Assembly: GCF_004346685.1 (NCBI RefSeq)
Contig: NZ_SMCO01000018.1
Coordinates: forward strand, 1-64,000
Direction of reading: 5' to 3'
DNA length: 64,000 bases
Source of the DNA: Sulfurirhabdus autotrophica
GTDB taxonomy: Bacteria > Pseudomonadota > Gammaproteobacteria > Burkholderiales > SMCO01
Shown here piece after piece: positions 9,002-18,618 of this stretch. How positions within the stretch are numbered: the first letter of the stretch is position 1; each line of letters opens with the position of its first letter. The notes under the pieces were generated by a model that saw only the letters and a program-made list of their open reading frames with translations, was not told where the DNA came from and did not search any database. The position numbers and the translations under genes are program-made.

Positions 9002-9544
9002 TTTTTAAGGGGTACATCTCTATAGCACTAACAAGGTTTTTAAGACTATATAGTGTAGTGATATATATGGTAATTCTGGTTTTGTCGGTATTTTTTACAT
9101 AAAAACTTCCATTGTAATCATTGATTTTATTAAGGTGTAACTATTGACTGTAATATTTTAAGACATATGTTGCATATTATTGTCGAAAAATTTTACAGAT
9201 TTATCCTCTGATATTTTCTGTAATAAAAATCCATTATAAATCTGTATGTTGCAAAATATTTGACCTGCCAGGTATGTTAATTGCTTTAAATAATATAACA
9301 CCTGCATTATTGAGCTTAAGGTGTATATCAAATCATAGAAAGTGCGCTGTTAATTCCTCTTTTGAGGGATATCCATCACGAAAAACACAAACTTAGTTTA
9401 GAAGTTTTGTGAAAATCTAAAATTCAAAAAAAACATCCTTGTAGGGATTAAGAATTTATTTTTGTTTTTTGCGAGTAATAAAAACCATTGCTTGTCTTGT
9501 TGATATTTGACATGGCATGCAGGAGATTTCAAGGGGAGAAATAA
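9002..9544. other. AT-rich leader of the two-partner secretion locus
   Basis: About 540 bases of very AT-rich sequence between the ettA remnant and the transporter gene. It contrasts sharply with the GC-rich genes that follow. No coding frame is present. Several TATA-like stretches occur (for example around 9050-9070 and 9285-9296), but no -35/-10 pair was convincing. Such a leader is typical of horizontally acquired adhesin loci under nucleoid-protein silencing (inference). Confidence 0.4.
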
Positions 9545-11326
9545 GTGGGTGAAGTAATAAACTGTTCCGGGTGCTATTTGCAAGCTTTGCGAAATGCCAG
9601 AAATATTTTTCGTGCTTTACTCGGGTTGAGTTTAATTATGGGTATATTGCTGCCAATAACCAGCTACGCGCAAACGCAGGCAGACATAGAGGCCGCACAA
9701 CGGCAGGCAGAGATCATCCAGCGCCAGGAACAAGAGCGCATACAGCGAGACCAGGAAGAAGCCCGTCGCCGCAGTGAGCGAGTAGACGGCATGGACACCC
9801 AGACCCTCCAACCCAAGATCACCGTACCCGCCATTGGCGCACCCTGCCGCGAAATCAGTGCCATCACCATCAACGGCGCACCTAACCTTCCCGCCTCAGT
9901 ACGCCAGCGCATCACCAGTGAATTCACTGGCCGCTGCCTCAATGTAGGTGACATCGAACGGATACTGGCCGAGATCACCAAGTACTATATCGACAAGGGC
10001 TTCATTACCACCCGCGCCTACCTCCCGCCACAGGACCTGACCCAAGGCCACCTTGAAATACTCGTCGTCGAAGGCATCGTCAACAAAATCATGATTGATG
10101 ACGGCAAAGCCAACAGCATTTCGATCGGCAACGTATTTCCCGGCATCGAGGGCAGCTTGCTGAACCTGCGTGATCTGGAGCAAGGCATCGACCAGATCAA
10201 TCGACTTACCTCCAACAACGCGCAGCTCGATATCCAGCCCGGAGACAAGCCAGGCACCAGCATCGTCGTAGTGCACAACAAACCGCGCTTACCTTACCAC
10301 TTTAATGTCTCCGTAGATAACCAGGGCTCCGAATCGACCGGCGAATTGCAATCCGGATTCACCGCCAGCGTCGACAACCTGCTGGGCTTCAACGAACTGT
10401 TCTCTGCCACCCATCGGCAAGCCATACCCGGCTATCCCGGCCATAAAGACTCCGGCAGCGACAACTTCAGCTTTAATATCCCCTTCGGCTACACCACCCT
10501 GTCTTTGGGCACCAGTCGCTCAAAATATGAAAGCACCATACGCGTCCCCAGCGGGCTGGAACTCATCTCCAGCGGCAACAGCAAAACAGACAGCGTACGC
10601 CTGGACCGGGTCATGTATCGCGATCAAACCACGCGCGCCACACTGGCCGCCACAGTCACCACCAAAGAATCCAAAAACTATCTGGACGGGCAATATCTGG
10701 GCGTCAGCAGCCGCAACTTGACGGTGCTGGATGTGGATGGAGACCTCAATACCGGATTGGCGGGTGGCGTACTGACTCTTAACCTGGGATACGCCCAGGG
10801 CCTGAACACCATGGGCGCGCTGCGCGACCCGGACAACCTGCCGGATTGGGCAGCACGTGCCCAGTTTGGCAAATTCAAGGCCGGATTCAACTACGCACGT
10901 CCCTTTAAACTGTTCAATAAAGACTTTACATTGACCAGCCAGTTCACCGGCCAGAAAGCCAAAGACGTGCTGTATGGTTCCGAGCAAATCTCAATCGGCG
11001 GCATTTACTCGGTACGTGGATTTGTTCGCAACGTGTTATCCGGTGATGACGGCTACTACTGGCGCAATGAAATCTCCATGCGCCAACCCATCGTGATAGG
11101 CAATGAAACCATTTCCACCCGCCTCTATGCCGGCTACGACACGGGTGAGGTGCACAATCGCACCGCCAACATTCCGCAGGGTCGCCTGGCCGGCATGGTG
11201 GTAGGGATTTCTGCAAACTGGCGGGGTGCTACCTGGGATTTCTTCAATACCCGGCCTCTCACCTTACCCGACACCATGATCAAGGAATCCAGCCAGACCT
11301 GGTTCCGTGTTGCTTATACCTACTAG
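9545..11326 (+). CDS. FhaC/ShlB-type two-partner secretion outer-membrane transporter
   Basis: A 593-residue TpsB protein of the Omp85 superfamily, which exports the downstream TpsA exoprotein across the outer membrane. Domains in order: signal peptide (about residues 20-42, ending TSYAQ), a Gln/Glu/Arg-rich helix (H1 plug-like, about 45-80), two POTRA domains (about 100-255, including ITINGAPNLP and YIDKGFITTRAYLP), and a C-terminal beta-barrel containing the conserved VRGF (490-493) and ending in the aromatic strand WFRVAYTY. The GTG start at 9545 is supported by GGGGAG 6 nt upstream; an ATG start would lose the signal peptide. The exoprotein gene follows after 12 nt, so they form an operon. 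GC content is visibly higher than in the flanks. Confidence 0.93.
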   Translation: MGEVINCSGCYLQALRNARNIFRALLGLSLIMGILLPITSYAQTQADIEAAQRQAEIIQRQEQERIQRDQEEARRRSERVDGMDTQTLQPKITVPAIGAPCREISAITINGAPNLPASVRQRITSEFTGRCLNVGDIERILAEITKYYIDKGFITTRAYLPPQDLTQGHLEILVVEGIVNKIMIDDGKANSISIGNVFPGIEGSLLNLRDLEQGIDQINRLTSNNAQLDIQPGDKPGTSIVVVHNKPRLPYHFNVSVDNQGSESTGELQSGFTASVDNLLGFNELFSATHRQAIPGYPGHKDSGSDNFSFNIPFGYTTLSLGTSRSKYESTIRVPSGLELISSGNSKTDSVRLDRVMYRDQTTRATLAATVTTKESKNYLDGQYLGVSSRNLTVLDVDGDLNTGLAGGVLTLNLGYAQGLNTMGALRDPDNLPDWAARAQFGKFKAGFNYARPFKLFNKDFTLTSQFTGQKAKDVLYGSEQISIGGIYSVRGFVRNVLSGDDGYYWRNEISMRQPIVIGNETISTRLYAGYDTGEVHNRTANIPQGRLAGMVVGISANWRGATWDFFNTRPLTLPDTMIKESSQTWFRVAYTY

Positions 11327-11338
11327 GAGAATAATAAT

Positions 11339-14300
11339 ATGAATCGTATCCACCGCCTCGTTTGGAATGAACACACCGGATCCTGGGTTGCCGTCGCTGA
11401 AACCGCCCGTTCACGCGGCAAAGGTAGCGGCCGTGGTGCCCGCAAAGCCTTTCTGGCTGCACTGATTGCATCCGGGCTAGGCATGTCGACCGCACTGGCT
11501 GATCAGCCCGCCACCACGGTCGTGCCCGCCAGCGGCAAAACCAATGCCTATATCTCCGCCAACGGTGTACCGGTCGTCAACATCGAAACCGCCAATGCAG
11601 TGGGTCTCTCCCATAACCTGTATACCCGTTACGATGTTGAAACCAATGGACTGGTGCTGAACAACGGCAACAACAGTCAGATTGCGCGTCAATCCCAGTT
11701 AGCCGGACAGGTCGTATCCAACCTGAACCTGGTGCAGGAAGCCAAAGTCATTCTGAACGAAGTGGTATCGACCAATCGCAGTACCCTGGCAGGCTTTACG
11801 GAAGTGCTGGGCGGCAAAGCCGATGTCATCGTCGCCAACCCCAACGGTATCACCTGCAACGGATGTGGCTTCATCAACACCGATCACGCCACGCTTACCA
11901 CCGGTACGTCGAATATCGGGGCTGATGGCAGCCTGACCGGTTTTACCGTTAATCGTGGTGATGTTCTGATCACCGGCCTGGGGGCCAACGCCAGCACCCA
12001 GCAGATCTTTGATATCGTCGCACGGTCCGTCAAATTGGACGGAAAAATCAGTACCGTAGCAGATGGCAGCCTCGGGGTGACCACGGGCAACAACATCTGG
12101 AATTATGCTGGCCGCAATGTCACCGGCACGGTAGCCGGCAGTGGCGCAGCGCCCACCTACGCATTGGACTCCAGCGTGCTGGGGGGCATGTATGCCGGGC
12201 GTATTCGCATTATTGCCACTGAAGCGGGTGTAGGCGTACGCATGTTGGGTGAAGCCGCCGCCAGTGCGGATGACTTCACGCTGAACAGCGCAGGCAAAGT
12301 TGAAATGCAATCCGCAGTGAGTGCCGCGCGAGATGCCAGCATCACTTCCACCTCCGCCAGCGGGACCGCCGATCTGTTCCTGAATAGCGCAGGCGCTAAA
12401 ATCTCGGCAAGCCGGGATGTATTACTCACTGCCACTTCAGGCCAGATCAAACTGACCGAAGGCGAGCTATACGCCGCCAATAACCTCACGCTCACAAGTG
12501 CCACCCTGAGCGATGTATCGACAGCCGCAAAAACCCGTTTTGCCAAAGTGAATAACACGCTTGTGACTTCAGGCGCTGCCAGTATTGATGGTGGCGTATG
12601 GGGTGCGGGTAGTGCGCTATCAGGCGCTTTTGGCAGTCTTGCGATTGGTGCTAATGGTTCTACAATTTACGCAGGAACGACACTGGGTTTAAGTGCCACC
12701 AATGACTTGGCGTTAGCGACGGCAGCGGTTCGCTCGGCGGGTGATATGACGTTGAATTCCAGCGCGGGTATGATCAGCACCGCAGCAGGGTCAACACAAG
12801 GGGTTCAGACCACGGCAGGCAATTTGAGTCTGACAGCGGGTAATGGGCTGACTAACGCTGGGACGATGACCTCCGATGCGGGGAGTGTGACGGCACGTGT
12901 TAACGGCACAGTCAACAACAGCGGCACATTGCATGCCAAGACCACTTTTGATATTGCTGACAAGACGAACGGCAGTACTGAGAATGTGACAAACAGCGGT
13001 ATCTTGATGGCTGATGGAAACATCGCTGCGCGCGCGGCCTCATTTCACAATCTGTTCGGCGCGCGGCTTCAAGCCGCGACCGGCTCGGTACTTTCTGCCA
13101 CGAATTTGACTAATGACGGTACCTATATCGCGTCGAGCACGGTCGGCCAAACCGGCAAGATCGATCTTTCGGGTGCTCTCGTGAACAGCTGGATCCTCCA
13201 CTCGGCAGGCAACCTGACGATTGATGCCGCCTCGATCAACAACAGTGCTCCCGCAGGAGCGATATCCGCGCTGAATACGCTCACGCTGCATGCCACGGGT
13301 GGGGGTCTCAGTAATGGTGGCGCGCTCTATGCCGGCGAGCTTTTGAAGGCCTCTGCAACGGGTAAATTGACGAACCAGAGCACCGGCGAGATTGATTCAA
13401 GCGGAAGCATTGACTTGTCGGCGAGAGATATTGAAAACCGAAACAAGATCAACGCGACCACCGACATTACGATCACTGCGGGAAACAGCTTTGTCAACGC
13501 ACCAGCAACCTTGCCAACGCTTTATGAAAAACCACCTGTAATAGTGGAACCGACAAATGAAATCAAGACTTACATCGAAAAAGGAATGCAAGCCTACGAC
13601 AACACGTTGAGAATCTTTGAGGAGATACAACGCGTAGACTACTTCACGGATTCCCCGCTAGGGCAGGTACCACAAATCGTGGCCGGTCAAACTTTGACGA
13701 TCAACTACGGCACTCGTGGAGAAAACAAGGCCGCACTCCTGTCTGCTGGTGATCTGCTTACCATCGCTGGAAGCGGCACGTTTACAAACCAGTCGTTTGA
13801 CCTTGAGAGCACCACCTATAGTAAACGCTGGGCGAAGTTTTTTGATAGCGACGGTGCTGTTGTTTATGTCGGAACTGGCGACGTGACGTTCTGGTATGCC
13901 AATAATGAAGTGCAGTGGGCCAATGGGCCATCGCTGGTCGGAAACGATGCCTATGCAACCTGGCCATCGGTCGATGGCGTAAAGGTGTACTGGGCATTGG
14001 CCGGGAAGGCGGCCAGTGTAAGCCCTACCGATAACCAAGCAAAGGCTGCTCAATCGGCACGGATTGCCCTCTTGGAGACGCAGAGCAAAGCGAATGCATT
14101 TCGGAAAGTGTTGTACACCACCTCGAGCAACACCATAACCTCAGCAGGCATCCACGCGAGCTACGGCAAAGTGGATATTTCGGGGGGGCATCTCATCAAC
14201 CGAGGTGCCACGAGCGCGAGCGATACCACCGTCACTGGTGCCGATGTGGACGCGCTTCTCAAGCCTGTACAGGGGGCAAGCGTGACGAGCAAAGGCGCAG

Positions 14301-17300
14301 ATAGCATTGGCTTTGCTGGGTTGCCGACCACGCTGCCCGCAAATCCCAATGGTCTTTTTGTGACACCGGTGAACCCTGGTGCCGGCTATTTGGTTGAGAC
14401 CAATCCGCTCTTCGCAGTTGGATCACCGTACGTCGGGTCTGATTACATGTTGAGCCGCTTCGGCTACAGCCCGGACGACATCATGAAGCGCTTGGGCGAT
14501 TCCAACTACGAGGCCTACCTGATCCGCCAGCAGTTGATTGCACAGACTGGCAACAACATCATCAAGGGCTATGGCAATGAGGCCAGCCAGATGAAGCAGC
14601 TGATGGACCAGGCTCTGGACCAGAGCCAGAGCGGTGGTTTTACCTTTGGCAAAGCCTTGACCCCGGCACAGATCGACCGCCTGGACAAGGATGTGGTCTG
14701 GATGGTGGAAACTACCGTTGCAGGGCAAAAGGTATTGGCTCCCGTGGTCTATCTCGCCGCGAATACGCGCAGCGCGATCCTGAGAGGCGCGGTGATCAGC
14801 GGTGAGCACGTGAAGATGGATGTGACCTCGCTGACTAATACGGGAGGAACCATCGATGGTTCCGTTTCACTCGATGTTTTATCGCAGGGCGACATCACCA
14901 ACACCAGCGGTACTCTTCACGGCGGCAAAGGAAGCCTAGTTTCTACCGAGGGTAGCATCGTTAACGAGACCTTGGTGAATGGCGGTGGTGATGACCTGAC
15001 CTATGCCACCGCCATCGGCAACACCGGCAGTATATCGTTCGACGGCGATATGAAGATGCTCGCCAAGAAAGACATCATCATCAAGGGGGCCACCGTGGCC
15101 GCCGGCACAGACGGTTTGGACCACGAGGTGTCTATGGTGGCCGAAGATGGCACCGTGCGTTTTGACACCATCGTTGACAAGACCACTCACACCACCAGCT
15201 CATCTTCGTCAACCTATTTGCAGGATTCGACCACTACCAGCACTACCACCAGCGAGCGCAACATCGGCTCCAAGCTGCAGCTGGGCCCCCAGGCGGGGCA
15301 CGATGCGCGCAAAGCCGCTGAAGCTCAGATGCAGCAGACGGTCAATGAGCTCCAGGACCTGAATAAAGACATTGCCAAGCTGCAGGCCATCGTGAAGCAT
15401 AACGAGGAGACCGGCGTACCGAGCGACCCGGCTCTGTTGGGCCAGCTCCACAGCGCGCAGATAACTGCCAAGGGACTTCAAGTCGAGCAGGCCACGCTGC
15501 AGGCCAAAGCAGATTCGCTGCCAGTGACCAACCTGACGATGAGGGCTGGCGACAAGGTCGTCGTGCGCGGGTCTGATGTGATGGTGTCCGGCGATGGCGA
15601 TGTTAAAGGTGCCAATGGTGTCCAGATCGTTGATGCCCAGGATACGACTCGCACCACAAGCCAGACTAATACCACTGACTATTTCAGCATGGGCAAGAGC
15701 GATAGCGATTCCAAATCGGCGTCCGTGTCCGACAGCGGCTCACAATCAAGTAAGGGGGGTAGCGCGAGTGCCAACGCCAGTACGGGTACCGGTGCAGATG
15801 CCTCAGCAACGGCTGACCTCAATATTATGAGCAACACGGTCACGACCACCACCTCCGGTTCCAACACCAGTCGGGGCAGTAACGTTAGTTTTGGTGGAAA
15901 TCTTGTCGCTGCGGTTGATGATCCGAAGGGTGAACTGTTGATTCAGGGATCTACTCTGTCAACCGGCGGTTCGGCTAACCTGGACGGCGCGCAAAACGTG
16001 ACAGTCACAACCGGCCGAAACGAAACATGGAGCCGCACAGAGAGCAACACCACGTCGGTCGGCCTGTTCAACGAAGCCAGCGCTGAGGCGGGGTCCCACG
16101 CCAATGCAGATGCATCGACTTCGGGTTCTAGGGCAAGCGCTGAGGCGGGGGCTTCCGCAAAAGCCGGCGCCACCACTACGCTGGGTGTTCAGACCGTCAA
16201 TGAGGTGACCGACACGTACAAGCTCCAAAACTCGACCGGTGCCATCAACACTGGCCGTAACCTGTCGATTAACTTGACTAACGGCGATGCCACCTTCGAG
16301 GGGGCGCAAGTGACTTATGGGGGCGAGGCCAATATCCACGGGGAAAACATAGTTAACAAGGCAGTCCAGGATATTGATTTCACTAGTTCATCCAGGACGA
16401 GTCAGTTGACTGGTCTGTATATCGATGCAAATGCCAGCACTGAGACCCAGGCGGGGGCCGGGGCCGGAAACCTCTACCCAGGTGAAAAGGTCAACAGTGC
16501 CGACGCTAGCGCCGAAGCAGAAACCGGGGTGAGTGGTGGGCTGAGAAGTAAAACGGAGAATAGTTCCAGCACCGATGGTTCAATAGCACAGGTTGCGTCG
16601 AGCTTCACGGGGCGAGATCTAACCCGCACCGCAACAAACACTATCACAGACGAAGGAACCCAGCTCAATACGAACGTGGTGCAGTCCGCTCGCGAGATCA
16701 CCGATGTTGCCATCAGTAATTCAACCTTCTCGACCAGCACAAGCTCATCAGATGACGTGAAATTAGGTCTGGGTGCCAGCGCATCTGCCAGTGCAAGTGC
16801 CAGCTCAGATGGCAAGGCTGAAACCGAGGCCGGTGCCGGCAAAGGGGCGCGGGCCAGTTACGAAGGAAGCAATGAGACCAGCAGCGAGTCGAGCACAACG
16901 GCGGTAGTCACCCGTTATGGCGGTTCGGTGGATTCCAGCTCTACAGGCAAAACTACGTTGATCGGTACGCAGTTTTCCGGCAATGGTACTATCAACATTG
17001 ATGCAGGTTCGCTAGATTCCAAAGCGGCCTACGACACGCACACCAAGTCGTCTACCGCCCAGGATATAGAACTAAGCGGCAAGCTGGATGGTGGCAAGAA
17101 GCCAGAGGGCAGTCTGGACGGCAGCTACAGCAGTACCAGCGAGACCGAGTCGAGCCGAACCGCCCGCGTGAGTAACATGAGTTCCGCCACAGGCCCTATC
17201 AACATCAACGTTCGGGATGACGCTCGATTTGAAGGGACAAATATTACTGCCGGAGGGCCGGTGAACGTGTTGGTAGGTGGCAACCTGACCCTGGATGCCG

Positions 17301-18442
17301 CACGTAACACGGTCGAAACATCCAGCAAGATGTTCGGTGGCAGCATGGAGCTCAGCGGTAGCAAAGGTGGTGAAAAGGAAGCTGGATTGGCGGGAAGTAT
17401 TACACAAGATCGAAGCTACTCGGAAACGGCCCAAGTAGGCAGCATTCAATCTGGTGCTGAGGGCACCCATATTGTCTCTGGTGGCAACACAAGTTTTGAA
17501 GGAATTAGGTTAGATTCAACGGGAAAAACCCTTGTTGAAGCTGGCGGTGATGTCAATCTCTTGGCTGCCAGTAATGTCGAAGCTACCTCCGGTTTTGGTC
17601 TCGATGCAGGTTTGAAGGCTTCAACCAGCAACGAGGGGCGCAGCCAGTCTGGTTCTATCGGTGGAAACGCGGCTTATAGCGGAACGGTGACTTCCACACC
17701 AGTGTCTATTAACTCTGGAGGCAAGGCCATTGTCACAGGCAAGAATGTTGTGAACCAGGAGGCTGCCATCACCGCCTTAGCTGGGAAACAGATTGTTGGT
17801 AATGAGGTTAAAGTCAAAGCTGAGCGATCTGATGTTTCTGTAGATTTGGAAGCCAAGGTTTCTGGTAGCAGCGATAACAAGAAGCCACAATTGGAAAACA
17901 TACAAGTGACAACCAGCTTACGCACCGAGGTGGTTGATATGGTAGCTGGTTCTGAGCAACCGATGGCAATGCCGAAAACAGCAGTTGCGGCATTGAACAT
18001 GAATGTCGAAACTAAGAAAGCGATCATTAATCAGGCTGGTTTGTCAAAAGGGCTGACAGGCGAGGTTAATGCTGACGTTGCAAAGGCCTACAGCCTTGCC
18101 CAAGGGAATCCTCTAAAATATGCGGCGGGGTCGCCAATACAAGACGAGGTTCTTGAAAAGGAAAAAGTTCTTGTACAAGTTCGCTTAGAGGGTACCAATT
18201 CAGGTTCATGGATGATGCGCCCTGAAGATATTGAAGGCCTGAGCGCGCAACAGATCAAAGACAAGTTTGCTCTACCTGCGCTACCTAGCTTTGTATCCGA
18301 TGTGCGCGTACCTGCTGGTACAAGGATTCGCAAAGGCATGGTAGCGCTGCCACCGGAGGCAACAGGTGGAGATGTGGTGCAGTATGAGTTGTTCAAACGT
18401 TTGCCGAACGATGCCATTTCGAATCAAAGGCCGTTGTTGTGA
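11339..18442 (+). CDS. FhaB/CdiA-type filamentous hemagglutinin exoprotein (TpsA)
   Basis: A 2367-residue TpsA secreted by the upstream transporter. Residues 1-25 form an extended signal peptide (ESPR, MNRIHRLVWNEHTGSWVAVAE), followed by a hydrophobic core ending TALA. The TPS secretion domain follows, with NPNGI at 168-172 and CNGCGFIN at 173-180. A long beta-helix of hemagglutinin repeats comes next. Around residues 1020-1070 is a CdiA-like segment (YLVETNPLFA...MLSRFGYSPDDIMKRLGD). Four Ala/Ser/Gly-rich blocks lie near residues 1450-1495, 1580-1615, 1698-1734 and 1812-1854. The end (VRVPAGTRIRKG...YELFKRLP...RPLL) resembles C-terminal domains of polymorphic-toxin-type hemagglutinins. No VENN motif and no clear immunity gene were seen. 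Adhesin or contact-dependent toxin are both possible. Confidence 0.9.
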   Translation: MNRIHRLVWNEHTGSWVAVAETARSRGKGSGRGARKAFLAALIASGLGMSTALADQPATTVVPASGKTNAYISANGVPVVNIETANAVGLSHNLYTRYDVETNGLVLNNGNNSQIARQSQLAGQVVSNLNLVQEAKVILNEVVSTNRSTLAGFTEVLGGKADVIVANPNGITCNGCGFINTDHATLTTGTSNIGADGSLTGFTVNRGDVLITGLGANASTQQIFDIVARSVKLDGKISTVADGSLGVTTGNNIWNYAGRNVTGTVAGSGAAPTYALDSSVLGGMYAGRIRIIATEAGVGVRMLGEAAASADDFTLNSAGKVEMQSAVSAARDASITSTSASGTADLFLNSAGAKISASRDVLLTATSGQIKLTEGELYAANNLTLTSATLSDVSTAAKTRFAKVNNTLVTSGAASIDGGVWGAGSALSGAFGSLAIGANGSTIYAGTTLGLSATNDLALATAAVRSAGDMTLNSSAGMISTAAGSTQGVQTTAGNLSLTAGNGLTNAGTMTSDAGSVTARVNGTVNNSGTLHAKTTFDIADKTNGSTENVTNSGILMADGNIAARAASFHNLFGARLQAATGSVLSATNLTNDGTYIASSTVGQTGKIDLSGALVNSWILHSAGNLTIDAASINNSAPAGAISALNTLTLHATGGGLSNGGALYAGELLKASATGKLTNQSTGEIDSSGSIDLSARDIENRNKINATTDITITAGNSFVNAPATLPTLYEKPPVIVEPTNEIKTYIEKGMQAYDNTLRIFEEIQRVDYFTDSPLGQVPQIVAGQTLTINYGTRGENKAALLSAGDLLTIAGSGTFTNQSFDLESTTYSKRWAKFFDSDGAVVYVGTGDVTFWYANNEVQWANGPSLVGNDAYATWPSVDGVKVYWALAGKAASVSPTDNQAKAAQSARIALLETQSKANAFRKVLYTTSSNTITSAGIHASYGKVDISGGHLINRGATSASDTTVTGADVDALLKPVQGASVTSKGADSIGFAGLPTTLPANPNGLFVTPVNPGAGYLVETNPLFAVGSPYVGSDYMLSRFGYSPDDIMKRLGDSNYEAYLIRQQLIAQTGNNIIKGYGNEASQMKQLMDQALDQSQSGGFTFGKALTPAQIDRLDKDVVWMVETTVAGQKVLAPVVYLAANTRSAILRGAVISGEHVKMDVTSLTNTGGTIDGSVSLDVLSQGDITNTSGTLHGGKGSLVSTEGSIVNETLVNGGGDDLTYATAIGNTGSISFDGDMKMLAKKDIIIKGATVAAGTDGLDHEVSMVAEDGTVRFDTIVDKTTHTTSSSSSTYLQDSTTTSTTTSERNIGSKLQLGPQAGHDARKAAEAQMQQTVNELQDLNKDIAKLQAIVKHNEETGVPSDPALLGQLHSAQITAKGLQVEQATLQAKADSLPVTNLTMRAGDKVVVRGSDVMVSGDGDVKGANGVQIVDAQDTTRTTSQTNTTDYFSMGKSDSDSKSASVSDSGSQSSKGGSASANASTGTGADASATADLNIMSNTVTTTTSGSNTSRGSNVSFGGNLVAAVDDPKGELLIQGSTLSTGGSANLDGAQNVTVTTGRNETWSRTESNTTSVGLFNEASAEAGSHANADASTSGSRASAEAGASAKAGATTTLGVQTVNEVTDTYKLQNSTGAINTGRNLSINLTNGDATFEGAQVTYGGEANIHGENIVNKAVQDIDFTSSSRTSQLTGLYIDANASTETQAGAGAGNLYPGEKVNSADASAEAETGVSGGLRSKTENSSSTDGSIAQVASSFTGRDLTRTATNTITDEGTQLNTNVVQSAREITDVAISNSTFSTSTSSSDDVKLGLGASASASASASSDGKAETEAGAGKGARASYEGSNETSSESSTTAVVTRYGGSVDSSSTGKTTLIGTQFSGNGTINIDAGSLDSKAAYDTHTKSSTAQDIELSGKLDGGKKPEGSLDGSYSSTSETESSRTARVSNMSSATGPININVRDDARFEGTNITAGGPVNVLVGGNLTLDAARNTVETSSKMFGGSMELSGSKGGEKEAGLAGSITQDRSYSETAQVGSIQSGAEGTHIVSGGNTSFEGIRLDSTGKTLVEAGGDVNLLAASNVEATSGFGLDAGLKASTSNEGRSQSGSIGGNAAYSGTVTSTPVSINSGGKAIVTGKNVVNQEAAITALAGKQIVGNEVKVKAERSDVSVDLEAKVSGSSDNKKPQLENIQVTTSLRTEVVDMVAGSEQPMAMPKTAVAALNMNVETKKAIINQAGLSKGLTGEVNADVAKAYSLAQGNPLKYAAGSPIQDEVLEKEKVLVQVRLEGTNSGSWMMRPEDIEGLSAQQIKDKFALPALPSFVSDVRVPAGTRIRKGMVALPPEATGGDVVQYELFKRLPNDAISNQRPLL

Positions 18443-18613
18443 TTGATACGGCGTAAACCTAAGCCGATGCAGTTTTTGAATTAGCCTAAACAAGCTGGTG
18501 TTTTGGATACTGATGCCCGACTGGAAAATTTAGTTCTTCAGCATCTCCAGCCTATTTTTTCTTTAGAGGATGATGATAGGCTGGGTATTCAAGCGAGAGT
18601 AAAACGAAAGTGA
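18443..18613 (+). pseudogene. In-frame coding-like remnant after the exoprotein stop
   Basis: The frame of the exoprotein stays open after its TGA for 13 codons to a TAG (18482-18484). It then reads 42 more codons (18485-18610) to a TGA at 18611-18613, with protein-like composition (for example LDTDARLENLVLQH and SLEDDDRLGIQARVKRK). No ATG or ribosome-binding site precedes the second part. It could be the decayed end of a longer C-terminal domain or of an immunity gene. It ends 5 bp before the ettA stop codon. Confidence 0.35.
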
Positions 18614-18618
18614 ACGTG

